Positions 1-7,342 of a stretch of 10,578 bases of DNA are shown here, in pieces. Below the pieces are notes generated by a model, which was not told where the DNA came from, ran no database searches, and saw only the letters and a program-made list of their open reading frames with translations. Made by a program: the position numbers and the translations under genes. This DNA comes from Thiobacillus sp. GTDB lineage: Bacteria; Pseudomonadota; Gammaproteobacteria; Burkholderiales; Thiobacillaceae. Positions within the stretch are counted from its first letter, which is position 1. Each line of letters opens with the position of its first letter. The stretch lies in NCBI RefSeq assembly GCF_024708915.1, contig NZ_JANJXQ010000128.1, positions 1 through 10,578 of the forward strand, read 5' to 3'.

Positions 1-256
1 TTTCCTGCTTGCGCCGAAACAGGGTTTCGATTCCGAGTTCGAAACCGCCCTCATCGATCGAGAAATGGATGTCGGGATGGCCTGATGAGGCCAGGTGCAG
101 AATTTCATTGATGGCGAGACCTCGCAACCGATCCATGGACCGCGGACAAGCGCCCTTTTCCAGCAGCACGGCAAGGTCGCCACGCTCAAGCTGCTCGATC
201 AAGTGCATAAGCAGCGAGGCTCTCAGCGTATTGTCGGTGACGCGAACCATCATCAT
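1..256 (-). CDS. DUF2857-like ICE protein, N-terminal part (runs off left edge)
   Basis: The frame starts just after the parB stop and stays open for 85 codons to the window edge, so only the N-terminal part is seen. Three ATG codons follow each other (256, 253, 250). The first is preferred because GGAGG at 266-270 lies 9 nt upstream and inside the end of parB, only 2 nt separate stop and start, and the genes look translationally coupled. The visible protein is soluble, with a helical start (LIEQLERGDLAVLLEKG) followed by an RLRGLAINEILHLA segment and an IHFSID segment. That pattern and the position directly after parB resemble DUF2857 proteins of PFGI-1-class ICEs. The function of that family is unknown to me, and it is always seen as ICE cargo next to partition genes. 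The assignment comes from remembered pattern and synteny, not alignment. Confidence 0.6.
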   Translation of the reverse strand, partial: MMMVRVTDNTLRASLLMHLIEQLERGDLAVLLEKGACPRSMDRLRGLAINEILHLASSGHPDIHFSIDEGGFELGIETLFRRKQE

Positions 257-258
257 GA

Positions 259-1926
259 TCAAGCGCCTCCTCGAATAACCGAGAGCAACTCAAGGCACAC
301 GCCCGCAATAGGGTTGTCCGGGTTCAGCAGCCATGGAATCGGCAGAAACTCACCTTGGCCACCAATGTTGTGCTGGATGGCGAGCTCCAGGCCCCCCAGC
401 GTTTCCTGACTGCCTTCTTCCAGGATCAAGGTGCGCCACTCATTGGGGTCGTCAAGGCCAGACCGGCACACGTCCGCTTCAAACTGCCCGCTTGCCATCG
501 CAAGCACCCACCAGGCAGCCTGGCGGCTTTGCGCGTTCTCTTTCAAATCAAGCGGGCCATCCTTGGGGAATCCCATGCAATACCCCATGGGCATGCCGGG
601 TGCAGGCTCATAGCAGGAGCCAAGGCCAGCGGAGACGAGCACTTGCTGAATCAAGGTCATCAACCGGTCAGGCCCTCCACTCTCAGTTGAGATTGGGGGG
701 AGACTGACTGTGGAATGAGGAGCCGGTGAACTCACTTTTTGGCTGCGCTCACCGGGTTCTGTAGCGGCCGGAATGGAGGGTGTGGCCGTCCCAGGCAATC
801 GTGAATCGGGGGGAATTGGCTCTGACGGTTTCCCCTGTTCCTGGCCGCCAGACTCTGCTGTGGATTGAGTCTGGGTGCCGCCGACAGAAGGTTCGACCGG
901 GCGCTGGGGCTTGCATATCCGCTGCAAACCTTCCAGAGTCATGTCGGGAAAGCGCTCCATGGCAGTGAGCATCTTGCCGATGTCCCGCTCGTTCACTTCC
1001 AGCCGGACAGACATGCTGGCTTCGCATCGACCCAGAAATAGATCTGAGCTAAATGCATGGGCATCTTCCGAAACCATGCCAGCTATGGCCTTTGCGGTTG
1101 GCGTGACCACCTCGGCGTAGAAAGCGCTTTCCTCGATATCGTGATGATTGGCCAGCTTCAACAACAGGTTCAGCCGTGGCTGGATGGTTCGCACGGATAA
1201 ACCGGATAGCCACGGGCCAACATCGGCAATCTTTTCGACTGCAAATCGGTACATACTGAGTGTGCGCAGATCAGTCTGGAGGCCGAATTTCTTGATCTCG
1301 GCTTCAAACTCCCTGAAGGTCAACGCTGCCCCGCGTTCATCCTCGATCTGACGTTTGATTTCCAGCGTCCCGTTGGCACGATCCCAGAAGGTCATGTCGT
1401 TTCGCTGGGTGTTTTCGGCCATGTGGGCCAGCAGAACGGAAGCCTCGCCTCGCCAGGCTTTGATGATGACGCGGGTTTCGCGAAACTTCGGATCCGCGGT
1501 TTCTTCCCACAACTCCCGGATAGCCTGCAGGCGGGTATTGCCACCCGCGTACAGGATGTAATGGGTTTCTCCCGGCCGCTTGGTAACGGTCAATGGTTGA
1601 AGGATTCCGTTGGCCCGGATGCTCTCCTTCAGTTCAGCGTAGGCATCGTTGTTCGCCTTGCGAGGATTTCGCTCATAGAAGTGGACGGCGGTTACGGGAA
1701 GACTCGCCCACGAATCATCCACTTCAGTGTCATGCTTGAGGCCGCTTCCGCTGTTTGGCGCCGGGACGTTCAGGCTGTTGGACACCTCCAGTTTCAGGCG
1801 CTCTCGTACTGTTCGCTTTTCCGAATCGGACTTTGGGGTAAACCCATGCTTGGCAGCCAAGTCCACCATCTTGATCGAACTCGGAATGTTCATGAGTGGT
1901 GGCTTTTTCTTTCCGCCCGCCATCAT
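259..1926 (-). CDS. parB: ParB-family protein of PFGI-1-class ICE
   Basis: This 555-aa protein is likely the DNA-binding partner of the adjacent ParA in ICE maintenance. The ParB/Srx-type nuclease-like domain covers about residues 76-185: LPVTAVHFYERNPRK, then ELKESIRANGILQPL, then YAGGNTRLQAI (a GGNTR version of the usual GERR box), then AENTQRNDMTFWDRA. A helical, likely helix-turn-helix region follows to about 335. Residues about 338-419 are a Pro/Ser/Gly/Thr-rich linker, and about 420-555 form a separate C-terminal domain with no motif I recognise. It is much longer than plasmid or chromosomal ParB (about 300 aa), as expected for the ICE-specific family. The ATG overlaps the parA stop as ATGA, so the two are coupled. 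A second ATG one codon on (1923) would change little. Base composition is less GC-rich than the metabolic genes further right. Confidence 0.88.
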   Translation of the reverse strand: MMAGGKKKPPLMNIPSSIKMVDLAAKHGFTPKSDSEKRTVRERLKLEVSNSLNVPAPNSGSGLKHDTEVDDSWASLPVTAVHFYERNPRKANNDAYAELKESIRANGILQPLTVTKRPGETHYILYAGGNTRLQAIRELWEETADPKFRETRVIIKAWRGEASVLLAHMAENTQRNDMTFWDRANGTLEIKRQIEDERGAALTFREFEAEIKKFGLQTDLRTLSMYRFAVEKIADVGPWLSGLSVRTIQPRLNLLLKLANHHDIEESAFYAEVVTPTAKAIAGMVSEDAHAFSSDLFLGRCEASMSVRLEVNERDIGKMLTAMERFPDMTLEGLQRICKPQRPVEPSVGGTQTQSTAESGGQEQGKPSEPIPPDSRLPGTATPSIPAATEPGERSQKVSSPAPHSTVSLPPISTESGGPDRLMTLIQQVLVSAGLGSCYEPAPGMPMGYCMGFPKDGPLDLKENAQSRQAAWWVLAMASGQFEADVCRSGLDDPNEWRTLILEEGSQETLGGLELAIQHNIGGQGEFLPIPWLLNPDNPIAGVCLELLSVIRGGA

Positions 1927-2783
1927 GCTTCAGCTCCGTTACGTCCTATGTCTTGTGCTGCCTCCGATCCGGCGTAATGCCCTGCGAGGCTCGGCACCAA
2001 CTCCCAGAGGAGAGCGTGCATGGTTTCATAGGCAGATGGCATCGTGCCCTTGCGCGACGGCTCGTGCCGGTGCGCGGGGACGCAAAGGGTGGCTGATTCC
2101 TTGTAGGACTTGGCGTCAGGAACTACCGTATCGAGGACCGTGACCCGTCCGCCAAGCTTGATGAAGTCCTGTCTGATCGACTCCGCGATGATTCTCGCGT
2201 CTGCAGTCCGGTCCTGCATCGAAATGACTGCTTTGACCGGCCCTACCCTGTATTTCGAGTTTGGGGAGGGCTCAAGCCGCGCCAGCAGTTCCATCGTGCC
2301 CGTTTTGAACTCACGAGCTGACAGAATTTCCGGCTTGATTGGCGAAATAATCTGCGTAGCAGCTAGTGCGGCGGTGTCCTGCAGTGGGCCTACGGTTCCC
2401 TGCGTGTCGATTAAGACGCAGTCGTAATAGTCTTCGGATACTGCGGGGGAATTCAGGGCATTGCCAAGTCGCTCGCCTCGGTCAATACGATGTAGAAGCC
2501 AGGTTTGGAGGCTGCCATCTGGATCATCCGACCGGATTACATCGAGCCCATCAATTACCGTCTGAGAGATGCAATCCTCTGTGACATACCCGGTGGTGAT
2601 GACTTTTGTGAGGCCAAACGGAGCTTCGCGCTTAATACGGTAATATTTCGATAGCGCTGGCTGCACATCAGCGTCGACAAGCAGGACTCTCAGCCCCATG
2701 TCCGCCATGAGTGCACCAAGATTTGCAGCTAGTGTGGTCTTACCGACCCCGCCCTTCGTACTCAGTACAGTGAACTTGATCAT
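1923..2783 (-). CDS. parA: ParA/Soj-family partition ATPase of ICE
   Basis: A 286-aa P-loop ATPase of the ParA/Soj/MinD group, which moves or stabilises DNA together with ParB. In this ICE class the Soj homologue supports maintenance of the excised circle. The deviant Walker A KGGVGKTT is at residues 10-17 with the signature Lys10, switch I-type DADVQP is at 37-42, and Walker B-like DCVLIDTQG is at 121-129. There is no N-terminal helix-turn-helix, so it is the short type. I chose the ATG at 2783 because the P-loop normally begins about 10 residues in and GGGGAGGG lies directly upstream. The in-frame ATG at 2816 has no ribosome site and adds 11 atypical residues. The gene overlaps parB by 4 nt. 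Unlike ICEclc, where I recall alpA and shi around parA, nothing intervenes between parA and parB here. Confidence 0.92.
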   Translation of the reverse strand: MIKFTVLSTKGGVGKTTLAANLGALMADMGLRVLLVDADVQPALSKYYRIKREAPFGLTKVITTGYVTEDCISQTVIDGLDVIRSDDPDGSLQTWLLHRIDRGERLGNALNSPAVSEDYYDCVLIDTQGTVGPLQDTAALAATQIISPIKPEILSAREFKTGTMELLARLEPSPNSKYRVGPVKAVISMQDRTADARIIAESIRQDFIKLGGRVTVLDTVVPDAKSYKESATLCVPAHRHEPSRKGTMPSAYETMHALLWELVPSLAGHYAGSEAAQDIGRNGAEA

Positions 2784-2828
2784 ATCCCTCCCCAGGTTAA
2801 CGAGGGACATGGACATAACCAGTCTGGA

Positions 2829-2847
2829 TGCTGCGGAACCCGCAGCA
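2829..2847 (-). promoter_or_regulatory. Perfect hairpin in the parA leader
   Basis: TGCTGCGG and CCGCAGCA are exact reverse complements (8 bp) separated by a 3-nt loop. The hairpin lies about 45 nt upstream of the parA start, inside the expected 5' leader. No T-run follows, so it is not a classical terminator. It could be an operator or ParB-type site, or an RNA element. The structure is seen directly and its role is inferred. Confidence 0.5.
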
Positions 2848-2878
2848 GGCTTGAGTTAGCGCGTTACTCCAAAGAGTG

Positions 2879-2902
2879 GTATATCAGAAACCGCTAATAT
2901 AC
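2879..2902. promoter_or_regulatory. Inverted repeat, candidate operator for parA
   Basis: Arms GTATATCAG (2879-2887) and CTAATATAC (2894-2902) are reverse complements at 8 of 9 positions, with a 6-nt spacer. The repeat abuts the candidate -10 of parA on its downstream side, where a bound repressor would block transcription start. AT-rich twofold symmetry of this size is typical of a dimeric helix-turn-helix protein site. No regulator gene is visible in the window. Confidence 0.45.
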
Positions 2903-2933
2903 ATTATGCGAAGTAGACGGGGCGAAGAGGCAA
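2903..2933 (-). promoter_or_regulatory. Candidate promoter for the parA-parB operon
   Basis: Read on the minus strand, TTGCCT (2928-2933) and CATAAT (2903-2908) resemble sigma-70 -35 and -10 boxes. The spacer is 19 nt, longer than ideal, so the promoter would be weak or factor-dependent. The inverted repeat immediately downstream supports this as a controlled start. An alternative -10, TATATT, overlaps the same stretch. Confidence 0.35.
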
Positions 2934-2966
2934 TCCGTTTCGCCTCGGGAACCCGCATTCTGTCGT

Positions 2967-3003
2967 CGGCCAAACCGCCCGTTTCGGGGTCGGCGCCTGG
3001 CCG
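2967..3003 (-). other. Nested hairpin after ackA
   Basis: Outer arms CGGCCA and TGGCCG (2998-3003 and 2967-2972, minus strand) enclose a tight inner stem CCCG-AAA-CGGG (2978-2988). It sits about 40 nt after the ackA stop and could mark the end of the xfp-ackA transcript. No U-run follows, so it is not a convincing intrinsic terminator. Some read-through into parA is possible. Confidence 0.25.
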
Positions 3004-3044
3004 GATTTCTCGCCCTTCGGTGGGGGTACGTCATAGGCTGTGTT

Positions 3045-4133
3045 TCAATCATGACCCGCCTGTCCTTCACCCAACATGCCCAGAACCAGTCCGTGGATCA
3101 TGCTTTCCTCGTCAGCCGGGATGCGCAACACCGGTTTGGCCGTCCGCTCGTTGAGCCAGGTATCGTGACGCAAGTTGGCTTCGTGGTCGAGGCGAAATCC
3201 CATGAAGCCCAAGGGTTCGCAGATCGCGGCGCGAACCTGCGCGGCGTGTTCGCCGATGCCGCCGCTGAACACCAGCGCGTCGACGCCTCCCGCCTTGGCC
3301 GCATAGGCGCCGATGGTGGCGCGCACCTGCCTGCTGAAATAATCCACCGCAAAGCGGGCGGCGGGTGTGGTGCTGACCAGAAGTTGGGCCATGTCGCTGC
3401 TTTCGCCGTCCGACAGGGCGAGCAGTCCCATGCGGCGGTAGACCAGGTCGCCCAGTTCGTCATCGCCGAGACGCCGGGCCAGTTCCAGCATGACGCCGGG
3501 GTCGAGGTCGCCGCTGCGCGTGCCCATGGGGATGCCGCCCGCCGGGGTGTAGCCCATGCTGGTATCCACGGATTGAAGGTTTTCCAGCAGGCACAGGCTG
3601 GCCCCGTTGCCGAGATGCGCTACCACCACCCGGCCGTGGGCGGCATCGCCGAGCAGTCCCGGTAACTGCCGCGCGACATGGGCGTAATTGAGTCCGTGAA
3701 AGCCATAGCGGCGCAGGCCGAGCGATTGCGGAATCGGCAGACGCCGGGAGAAATCCGGCAGGGTGGCGTGAAAAGCAGTGTCGAAGCAGGCGATTTGCGG
3801 CACGTCGAAGCGTTCCCTGCACAAATCCACACCCAGCAGATTGCCTGGTAGATGCAGCGGCGCGAGCGCGACGACGGATTCCAGGCGGGTTCGTTCGGTG
3901 TCGTCGATCAGGCGGGCCGCCGCGGTGATTTCACCGCCGTGTACCAGACGGTGGCCCACCGCCGCCGGCGTCTCCGCGCCCAGCTCGCGCATCAGGGCGG
4001 CGAACGCGGCGCGGTGATCGGGCAAGCGGCCCTGGCCGATATGCTCGAAACGGAAATCCCGCCTGCCGCCGCCCGCCGTGAACAGGCTGGCCTTGAGCGA
4101 GGACGAGCCGCTGTTGACGACGAGAATGGACAT
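3045..4133 (-). CDS. ackA: Acetate kinase (short form)
   Basis: This 362-aa enzyme interconverts acetyl phosphate plus ADP with acetate plus ATP. Next to xfp it should run toward ATP. The ASKHA-fold landmarks are all visible: NSGSSSLK (from Asn7), GHRLVHGG (Arg62), FDTAFH (Asp118), RYGFHG, HLGNG (His173), MGTRSGDLDP (Arg206), SGGIGEH and PADEE (about 340-343). It is shorter than the usual 400 aa: the conserved Arg of the GHR motif, near 91 in Methanosarcina AckA, is at 62, so about 29 residues are missing from the N-terminal domain while the active site is intact. The ATG at 4133 places Asn at residue 7 as in the family. A GTG at 4145 would add four residues from within xfp and is not preferred. 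The xfp stop and ackA start share one base (TGATG), indicating translational coupling. Confidence 0.95.
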   Translation of the reverse strand: MSILVVNSGSSSLKASLFTAGGGRRDFRFEHIGQGRLPDHRAAFAALMRELGAETPAAVGHRLVHGGEITAAARLIDDTERTRLESVVALAPLHLPGNLLGVDLCRERFDVPQIACFDTAFHATLPDFSRRLPIPQSLGLRRYGFHGLNYAHVARQLPGLLGDAAHGRVVVAHLGNGASLCLLENLQSVDTSMGYTPAGGIPMGTRSGDLDPGVMLELARRLGDDELGDLVYRRMGLLALSDGESSDMAQLLVSTTPAARFAVDYFSRQVRATIGAYAAKAGGVDALVFSGGIGEHAAQVRAAICEPLGFMGFRLDHEANLRHDTWLNERTAKPVLRIPADEESMIHGLVLGMLGEGQAGHD

Positions 4134-6493
4134 CAATAAGGCCACTTCCAGTCGCGGATCTCCGGCATGTCTTCCCCGTAACGCTCGATATATTGCTTGT
4201 GCTCGACCAGGCGGTCGCGCATGGTCTGCTTGATATGGGCGGCACGGGCCTGCATCTTCGGCACCCGATGCATCACGTCCACGACCAGGTGAAAGCGGTC
4301 CAGATCGTTCAGCACCACCATGTCGAAAGGCGTGGTGGTGGTGCCCTCCTCCTTGTAGCCGCGCACATGCAGGTTGTCGTGGTTGGTGCGCCGGTAGGTC
4401 AGGCGGTGGATCAGCCAGGGATAGCCGTGATAGGCAAAGATGACGGGTTTGTCCACGGTGAACAGGGCGTCGAAATCCCTGTCCGGCAGGCCGTGCGGAT
4501 GCTCCTCTTTCGGCTGCAGGGTCATCAGGTCCACCACATTGACTACGCGCACCTTCAATTCAGGGACGAGCCGGCGCAGCAGGTCGACCGCAGCCAGGGT
4601 TTCCAGCGTCGGCACATCGCCGCAGCAGGCCATCACCACATCCGGCTCACCGCCTTCGTCGCTGCTCGCCCATTCCCAGATGCCGATGCCGCTGCTGCAG
4701 TGCTTCACTGCCGCATCCATCGTCAGCCACTGCGGCGCTGACTGCTTGCCGGCGACGATCACGTTGATGTCGTTGCGGCTTCTCAGGCAGTGATCCGTCA
4801 CCGACAGCAGGGTATTGGCGTCGGGCGGCAGATAGACGCGGATGATGTCCGCCTTCTTGTTCACCACGTGGTCGATGAAGCCGGGGTCCTGATGGGAAAA
4901 GCCATTGTGGTCCTGGCGCCAGACGTGCGAAGTAAGCAGGTAGTTGAGCGAGGCGATCGGCCGCCGCCAGGGGATTTCCATGCTGGTGACCTTGAGCCAC
5001 TTGGCGTGCTGATTGAACATGGAATCCACGAGGTGGATGAAGGCTTCGTAGCAGGAAAAGAAACCGTGCCGCCCGGTCAGCAGATAGCCTTCGAGCCAGC
5101 CCTGGCAGGTATGCTCGGAAAGAATTTCCATGACCCGGCCATCCGCTGCGAGGTGGTCGTCGTAGTCGAAGCGTTCCGCCACCCAGGTGCGGTCGGTGAC
5201 CTCGAACAGGGCATCGAGGCGGTTGGACGCGGTTTCGTCCGGGCCAAAGACGCGGAAGGTCTCCATGTTGCCGGCCATCACGTCGCGCAGAAAGCCCCCC
5301 AGTACGCGCGTGGCCCCGGCGTCGGCATGGCCCGGCCGATCCACCGTCACCGCGTAATTGCGGAAATCCGGCAGGCGCAATTCGCGCAACAGGATGCCGC
5401 CATTGGCGTGCGGATTCGCCCCCATGCGGCGCGCCCCCTTGGGCGCCAGCGCCGCCAGCTGCGGAATCAGGGCGCCGTGCGCGTCGAACAACTCGTCCGG
5501 ACGGTAGCTTTGCATCCAGGATTCCAGCAATTTCACGTGTTCGGGCTTGCTCGCCAGCTCGGACAGCGGTACCTGGTGCGAACGCCAGAATCCCTCGGTC
5601 TTCAGCCCATCCACTTCCTTTGGCCCGGTCCAGCCTTTGGGGGTGCGCAGGATGATCATAGGCCAGCGCGGCCGCGTCATGTCGCCCTCTTCCCGTGCCC
5701 TGCGCTGAATTTCCCTGATTTCGGCCAGTACCGTGTCGACCGTGGCGGCCATTTTCTGATGCATGGTTTCGGGGTCGTCGCCTTCGACTAAATAAGGCGT
5801 GTAGCCATAACCGATAAACAGTTTTTCCAGTTCGTCAGGGCTGATGCGCGCCAGCACTGCCGGGTTGGCGATCTTGTAGCCGTTGAGATGCAGAATCGGC
5901 AGCACCGCGCCATCGGTTCCCGGATTGAGGAATTTGTTGGAATGCCAGGCCGCCGCCAGCGGTCCGGTTTCCGCCTCGCCATCACCCACCACGCAGCAGG
6001 CGATCAGATCAGGGTTGTCGAATACCGCGCCGTAGGCGTGAGACACGGCATAGCCCAGTTCCCCGCCTTCGTGGATCGAGCCCGGCGTTTCCGGGGCAAC
6101 GTGACTGGGGATGCCACCGGGAAAGGAAAACTGCCGGAACAGACGCCCCATCCCTGCCGCATCTTGGGAAACGTTGGGATAAAACTCGCTGTAACTGCCT
6201 TCCAGCCAGGTGTTGGCCACCATCGCCGGCCCGCCGTGGCCGGGGCCGGCAAGGTAGATCATGTTCAGATCGTCGCGCTGGATGACCCGGTTCATGTGCG
6301 CATAGATGAAATTGAGGCCGGGCGTGGTGCCCCAATGGCCCAGCAGGCGCGGCTTGATGTGTTCCAGGGCGAGCGGCTGTTTCAGCAGCGGATTGTCGAG
6401 CAGATAGATCTGTCCGACGGAAAGGTAGTTGGCGGCGCGCCAGTAGGCATCGATCTGCCCCAAGGCTTCGGCGGAAAGCGGATTCGCTTGCAT
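4133..6493 (-). CDS. xfp: Phosphoketolase (Xfp family)
   Basis: This 786-aa cytosolic, thiamine-diphosphate-dependent enzyme cleaves xylulose 5-phosphate and/or fructose 6-phosphate with phosphate to acetyl phosphate and an aldose phosphate. Motifs in order: GHWGTTPG (51-58, catalytic-type His53), GPGHGGPA (83-90), HEGGELGYA (141-149), the ThDP/Mg motif [18 protein letters not shown] (170-187), HLNGYKI (202-208), [13 protein letters not shown] (284-296), GPDETASNR (417-425), [18 protein letters not shown] (468-485) and [16 protein letters not shown] (527-542). Length is normal for the family, so it appears complete. The start is supported by AAGGAG a few bases upstream. Xylulose 5-phosphate versus fructose 6-phosphate preference cannot be read from sequence. 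It is followed without a gap by ackA, so acetyl phosphate goes straight to ATP formation; this pair is common in proteobacteria with flexible or low-oxygen carbon metabolism (inference). Confidence 0.97.
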   Translation of the reverse strand: MQANPLSAEALGQIDAYWRAANYLSVGQIYLLDNPLLKQPLALEHIKPRLLGHWGTTPGLNFIYAHMNRVIQRDDLNMIYLAGPGHGGPAMVANTWLEGSYSEFYPNVSQDAAGMGRLFRQFSFPGGIPSHVAPETPGSIHEGGELGYAVSHAYGAVFDNPDLIACCVVGDGEAETGPLAAAWHSNKFLNPGTDGAVLPILHLNGYKIANPAVLARISPDELEKLFIGYGYTPYLVEGDDPETMHQKMAATVDTVLAEIREIQRRAREEGDMTRPRWPMIILRTPKGWTGPKEVDGLKTEGFWRSHQVPLSELASKPEHVKLLESWMQSYRPDELFDAHGALIPQLAALAPKGARRMGANPHANGGILLRELRLPDFRNYAVTVDRPGHADAGATRVLGGFLRDVMAGNMETFRVFGPDETASNRLDALFEVTDRTWVAERFDYDDHLAADGRVMEILSEHTCQGWLEGYLLTGRHGFFSCYEAFIHLVDSMFNQHAKWLKVTSMEIPWRRPIASLNYLLTSHVWRQDHNGFSHQDPGFIDHVVNKKADIIRVYLPPDANTLLSVTDHCLRSRNDINVIVAGKQSAPQWLTMDAAVKHCSSGIGIWEWASSDEGGEPDVVMACCGDVPTLETLAAVDLLRRLVPELKVRVVNVVDLMTLQPKEEHPHGLPDRDFDALFTVDKPVIFAYHGYPWLIHRLTYRRTNHDNLHVRGYKEEGTTTTPFDMVVLNDLDRFHLVVDVMHRVPKMQARAAHIKQTMRDRLVEHKQYIERYGEDMPEIRDWKWPY

Positions 6494-6664
6494 CGTGTAC
6501 TCCTTCGTGCGCTGGATATGGCCGAGAAACCGCCTGGCGGCGTGACCTCAAGCCCGGGGCGCCGCCGCTTTCGCGCACGACGGGGCTGCTTGATACGAGA
6601 AAAACAGGCTGTGCGACTGCCTCGTCGAGAGACGAGAGGGAACTCGACCCGGCTTGCCCACTGT
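6494..6664 (-). promoter_or_regulatory. Leader region of xfp-ackA with hairpins
   Basis: This 171-bp gap between the yqjK-like stop and xfp carries two stems. CTCGTC/GACGAG with a 4-nt loop is at 6621-6636, and GGCGGCG/CGCCGCC with a 17-nt loop is at 6536-6566. A TTTTT tract lies about 20 nt downstream of the first stem on the minus strand, too far for a textbook terminator. I could not find a confident promoter, so xfp may have its own start here or be read from the yqj genes. Confidence 0.3.
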
Positions 6665-6943
6665 TCAACGCCTGAGCAATCTGCGCCCGAACTGCCACGC
6701 GCCCCAGACGAGGCCGAGCCCGCGGCCCAGACGTTTCGGGCGCAACGCGGCGACCGCGAGCACGGCGCCCGCCAGCCAGGCGGGGTGGTGTCCGACGTAA
6801 CGCAGCGCGGCCACGCCCTGGTCCGCCAACGCCAGCGGCGCACGCCAGGGCTCCATATTTTGCGCCAGCGCAGTACGCTGAGCGGCAGCCTGCGCCACCA
6901 GGCGTTCACGGCGTTCGGCCAGCCGGGCTGATTTTCCGTTCAT
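6665..6943 (-). CDS. yqjK: YqjK-like protein
   Basis: This 92-aa basic protein begins with a charged helical segment (ARLAERRERLVAQAAAQRTAL), has a hydrophobic stretch at about residues 54-67 (AWLAGAVLAVAAL), and ends in GRGLGLVWGAWQFGRRLLRR. The end resembles the GFGVWSAWRL segment of E. coli YqjK. Position after yqjD and yqjE supports the assignment: the ATG overlaps the yqjE-like stop by 4 nt (ATGA). The molecular role is unknown. It is likely a membrane-associated partner of the YqjD/YqjE pair, expressed from the same message. Confidence 0.75.
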   Translation of the reverse strand: MNGKSARLAERRERLVAQAAAQRTALAQNMEPWRAPLALADQGVAALRYVGHHPAWLAGAVLAVAALRPKRLGRGLGLVWGAWQFGRRLLRR

Positions 6944-7332
6944 GAGGGATGGCTGAGCTGCTGCCGGTCTTTGGATAATTCAGCCAGGCTTGCAGCGAAC
7001 AACTTCGGTTTGGTTTTCAACTTGTGCCGCGCAACGCCCAGCACCGCCGCGCCGCCCGCCAGGAAAATTCCGGCAAGCCCGCCCAACGCCAGAAGCCGGT
7101 GGCTATCCCAGAACGCGGCCGCCACCAGGATCGTCAGCAGCAGCACGCCCATGCCCAGACAGAACAGCGCGACCAGCAGCATCGCCAGTACGGACAACAG
7201 CCGCTCCCGCTCTTCCTCAAGGTCCACGGACAGCAGCTCGAGCCGGGTATGGACAATGGCGATCAGGCTTGCGGCAAGTCCTTTCAGCGAGTCGAACAGT
7301 CCTTTGCTTCCTCCTGGCGTAGCTTCGCTCAT
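6940..7332 (-). CDS. yqjE: YqjE-like membrane protein (phage holin superfamily)
   Basis: This 130-aa protein has a soluble amphipathic N-terminus (GLFDSLKGLAASLIAIVHTRLELLSVDLEEERERL) and two predicted membrane helices, at about residues 46-73 and 79-101, with a short charged hairpin between them (WDSHR). A basic cytoplasmic tail follows. The HTRLELLSVDLEEERERL segment is typical of the YqjE/phage holin family group. These proteins are not lysis holins in this setting: they are chromosomal inner-membrane proteins found with DUF883 proteins. The start is 10 nt after the yqjD-like stop without a clear ribosome site, which suggests coupled translation. It overlaps the yqjK-like gene by 4 nt. Confidence 0.85.
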   Translation of the reverse strand: MSEATPGGSKGLFDSLKGLAASLIAIVHTRLELLSVDLEEERERLLSVLAMLLVALFCLGMGVLLLTILVAAAFWDSHRLLALGGLAGIFLAGGAAVLGVARHKLKTKPKLFAASLAELSKDRQQLSHPS

Positions 7333-7342
7333 GACCGGTCGG

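Noticed and set aside
2784..2816. Upstream ATG adding 11 residues to ParA
   Set aside because: It has no ribosome site, whereas the ATG at 2783 has GGGGAGGG directly upstream and the normal P-loop distance.
2903..3044. tRNA 3' end or att core at the ICE junction
   Set aside because: I looked on both strands for a T-arm/CCA end and saw none. An 8-bp direct repeat CCGTTTCG (2935-2942, 2979-2986) is too short in this composition to call an att site.
4134..4145. Upstream GTG start for ackA
   Set aside because: It would place the start inside xfp and add four residues before the family-typical start; ATG at 4133 puts Asn at residue 7.
4790..5791. 333-codon plus-strand open frame opposite xfp
   Set aside because: It is antisense to strongly conserved Xfp motifs, has no family features and has no ribosome site; long antisense frames are common in GC-rich coding DNA.
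5888..6931. 347-codon plus-strand open frame opposite the xfp 5' half and yqjK-like gene
   Set aside because: It is Arg/Gly/His-rich low-complexity translation, spans two real genes and a gap, and shows no domain.
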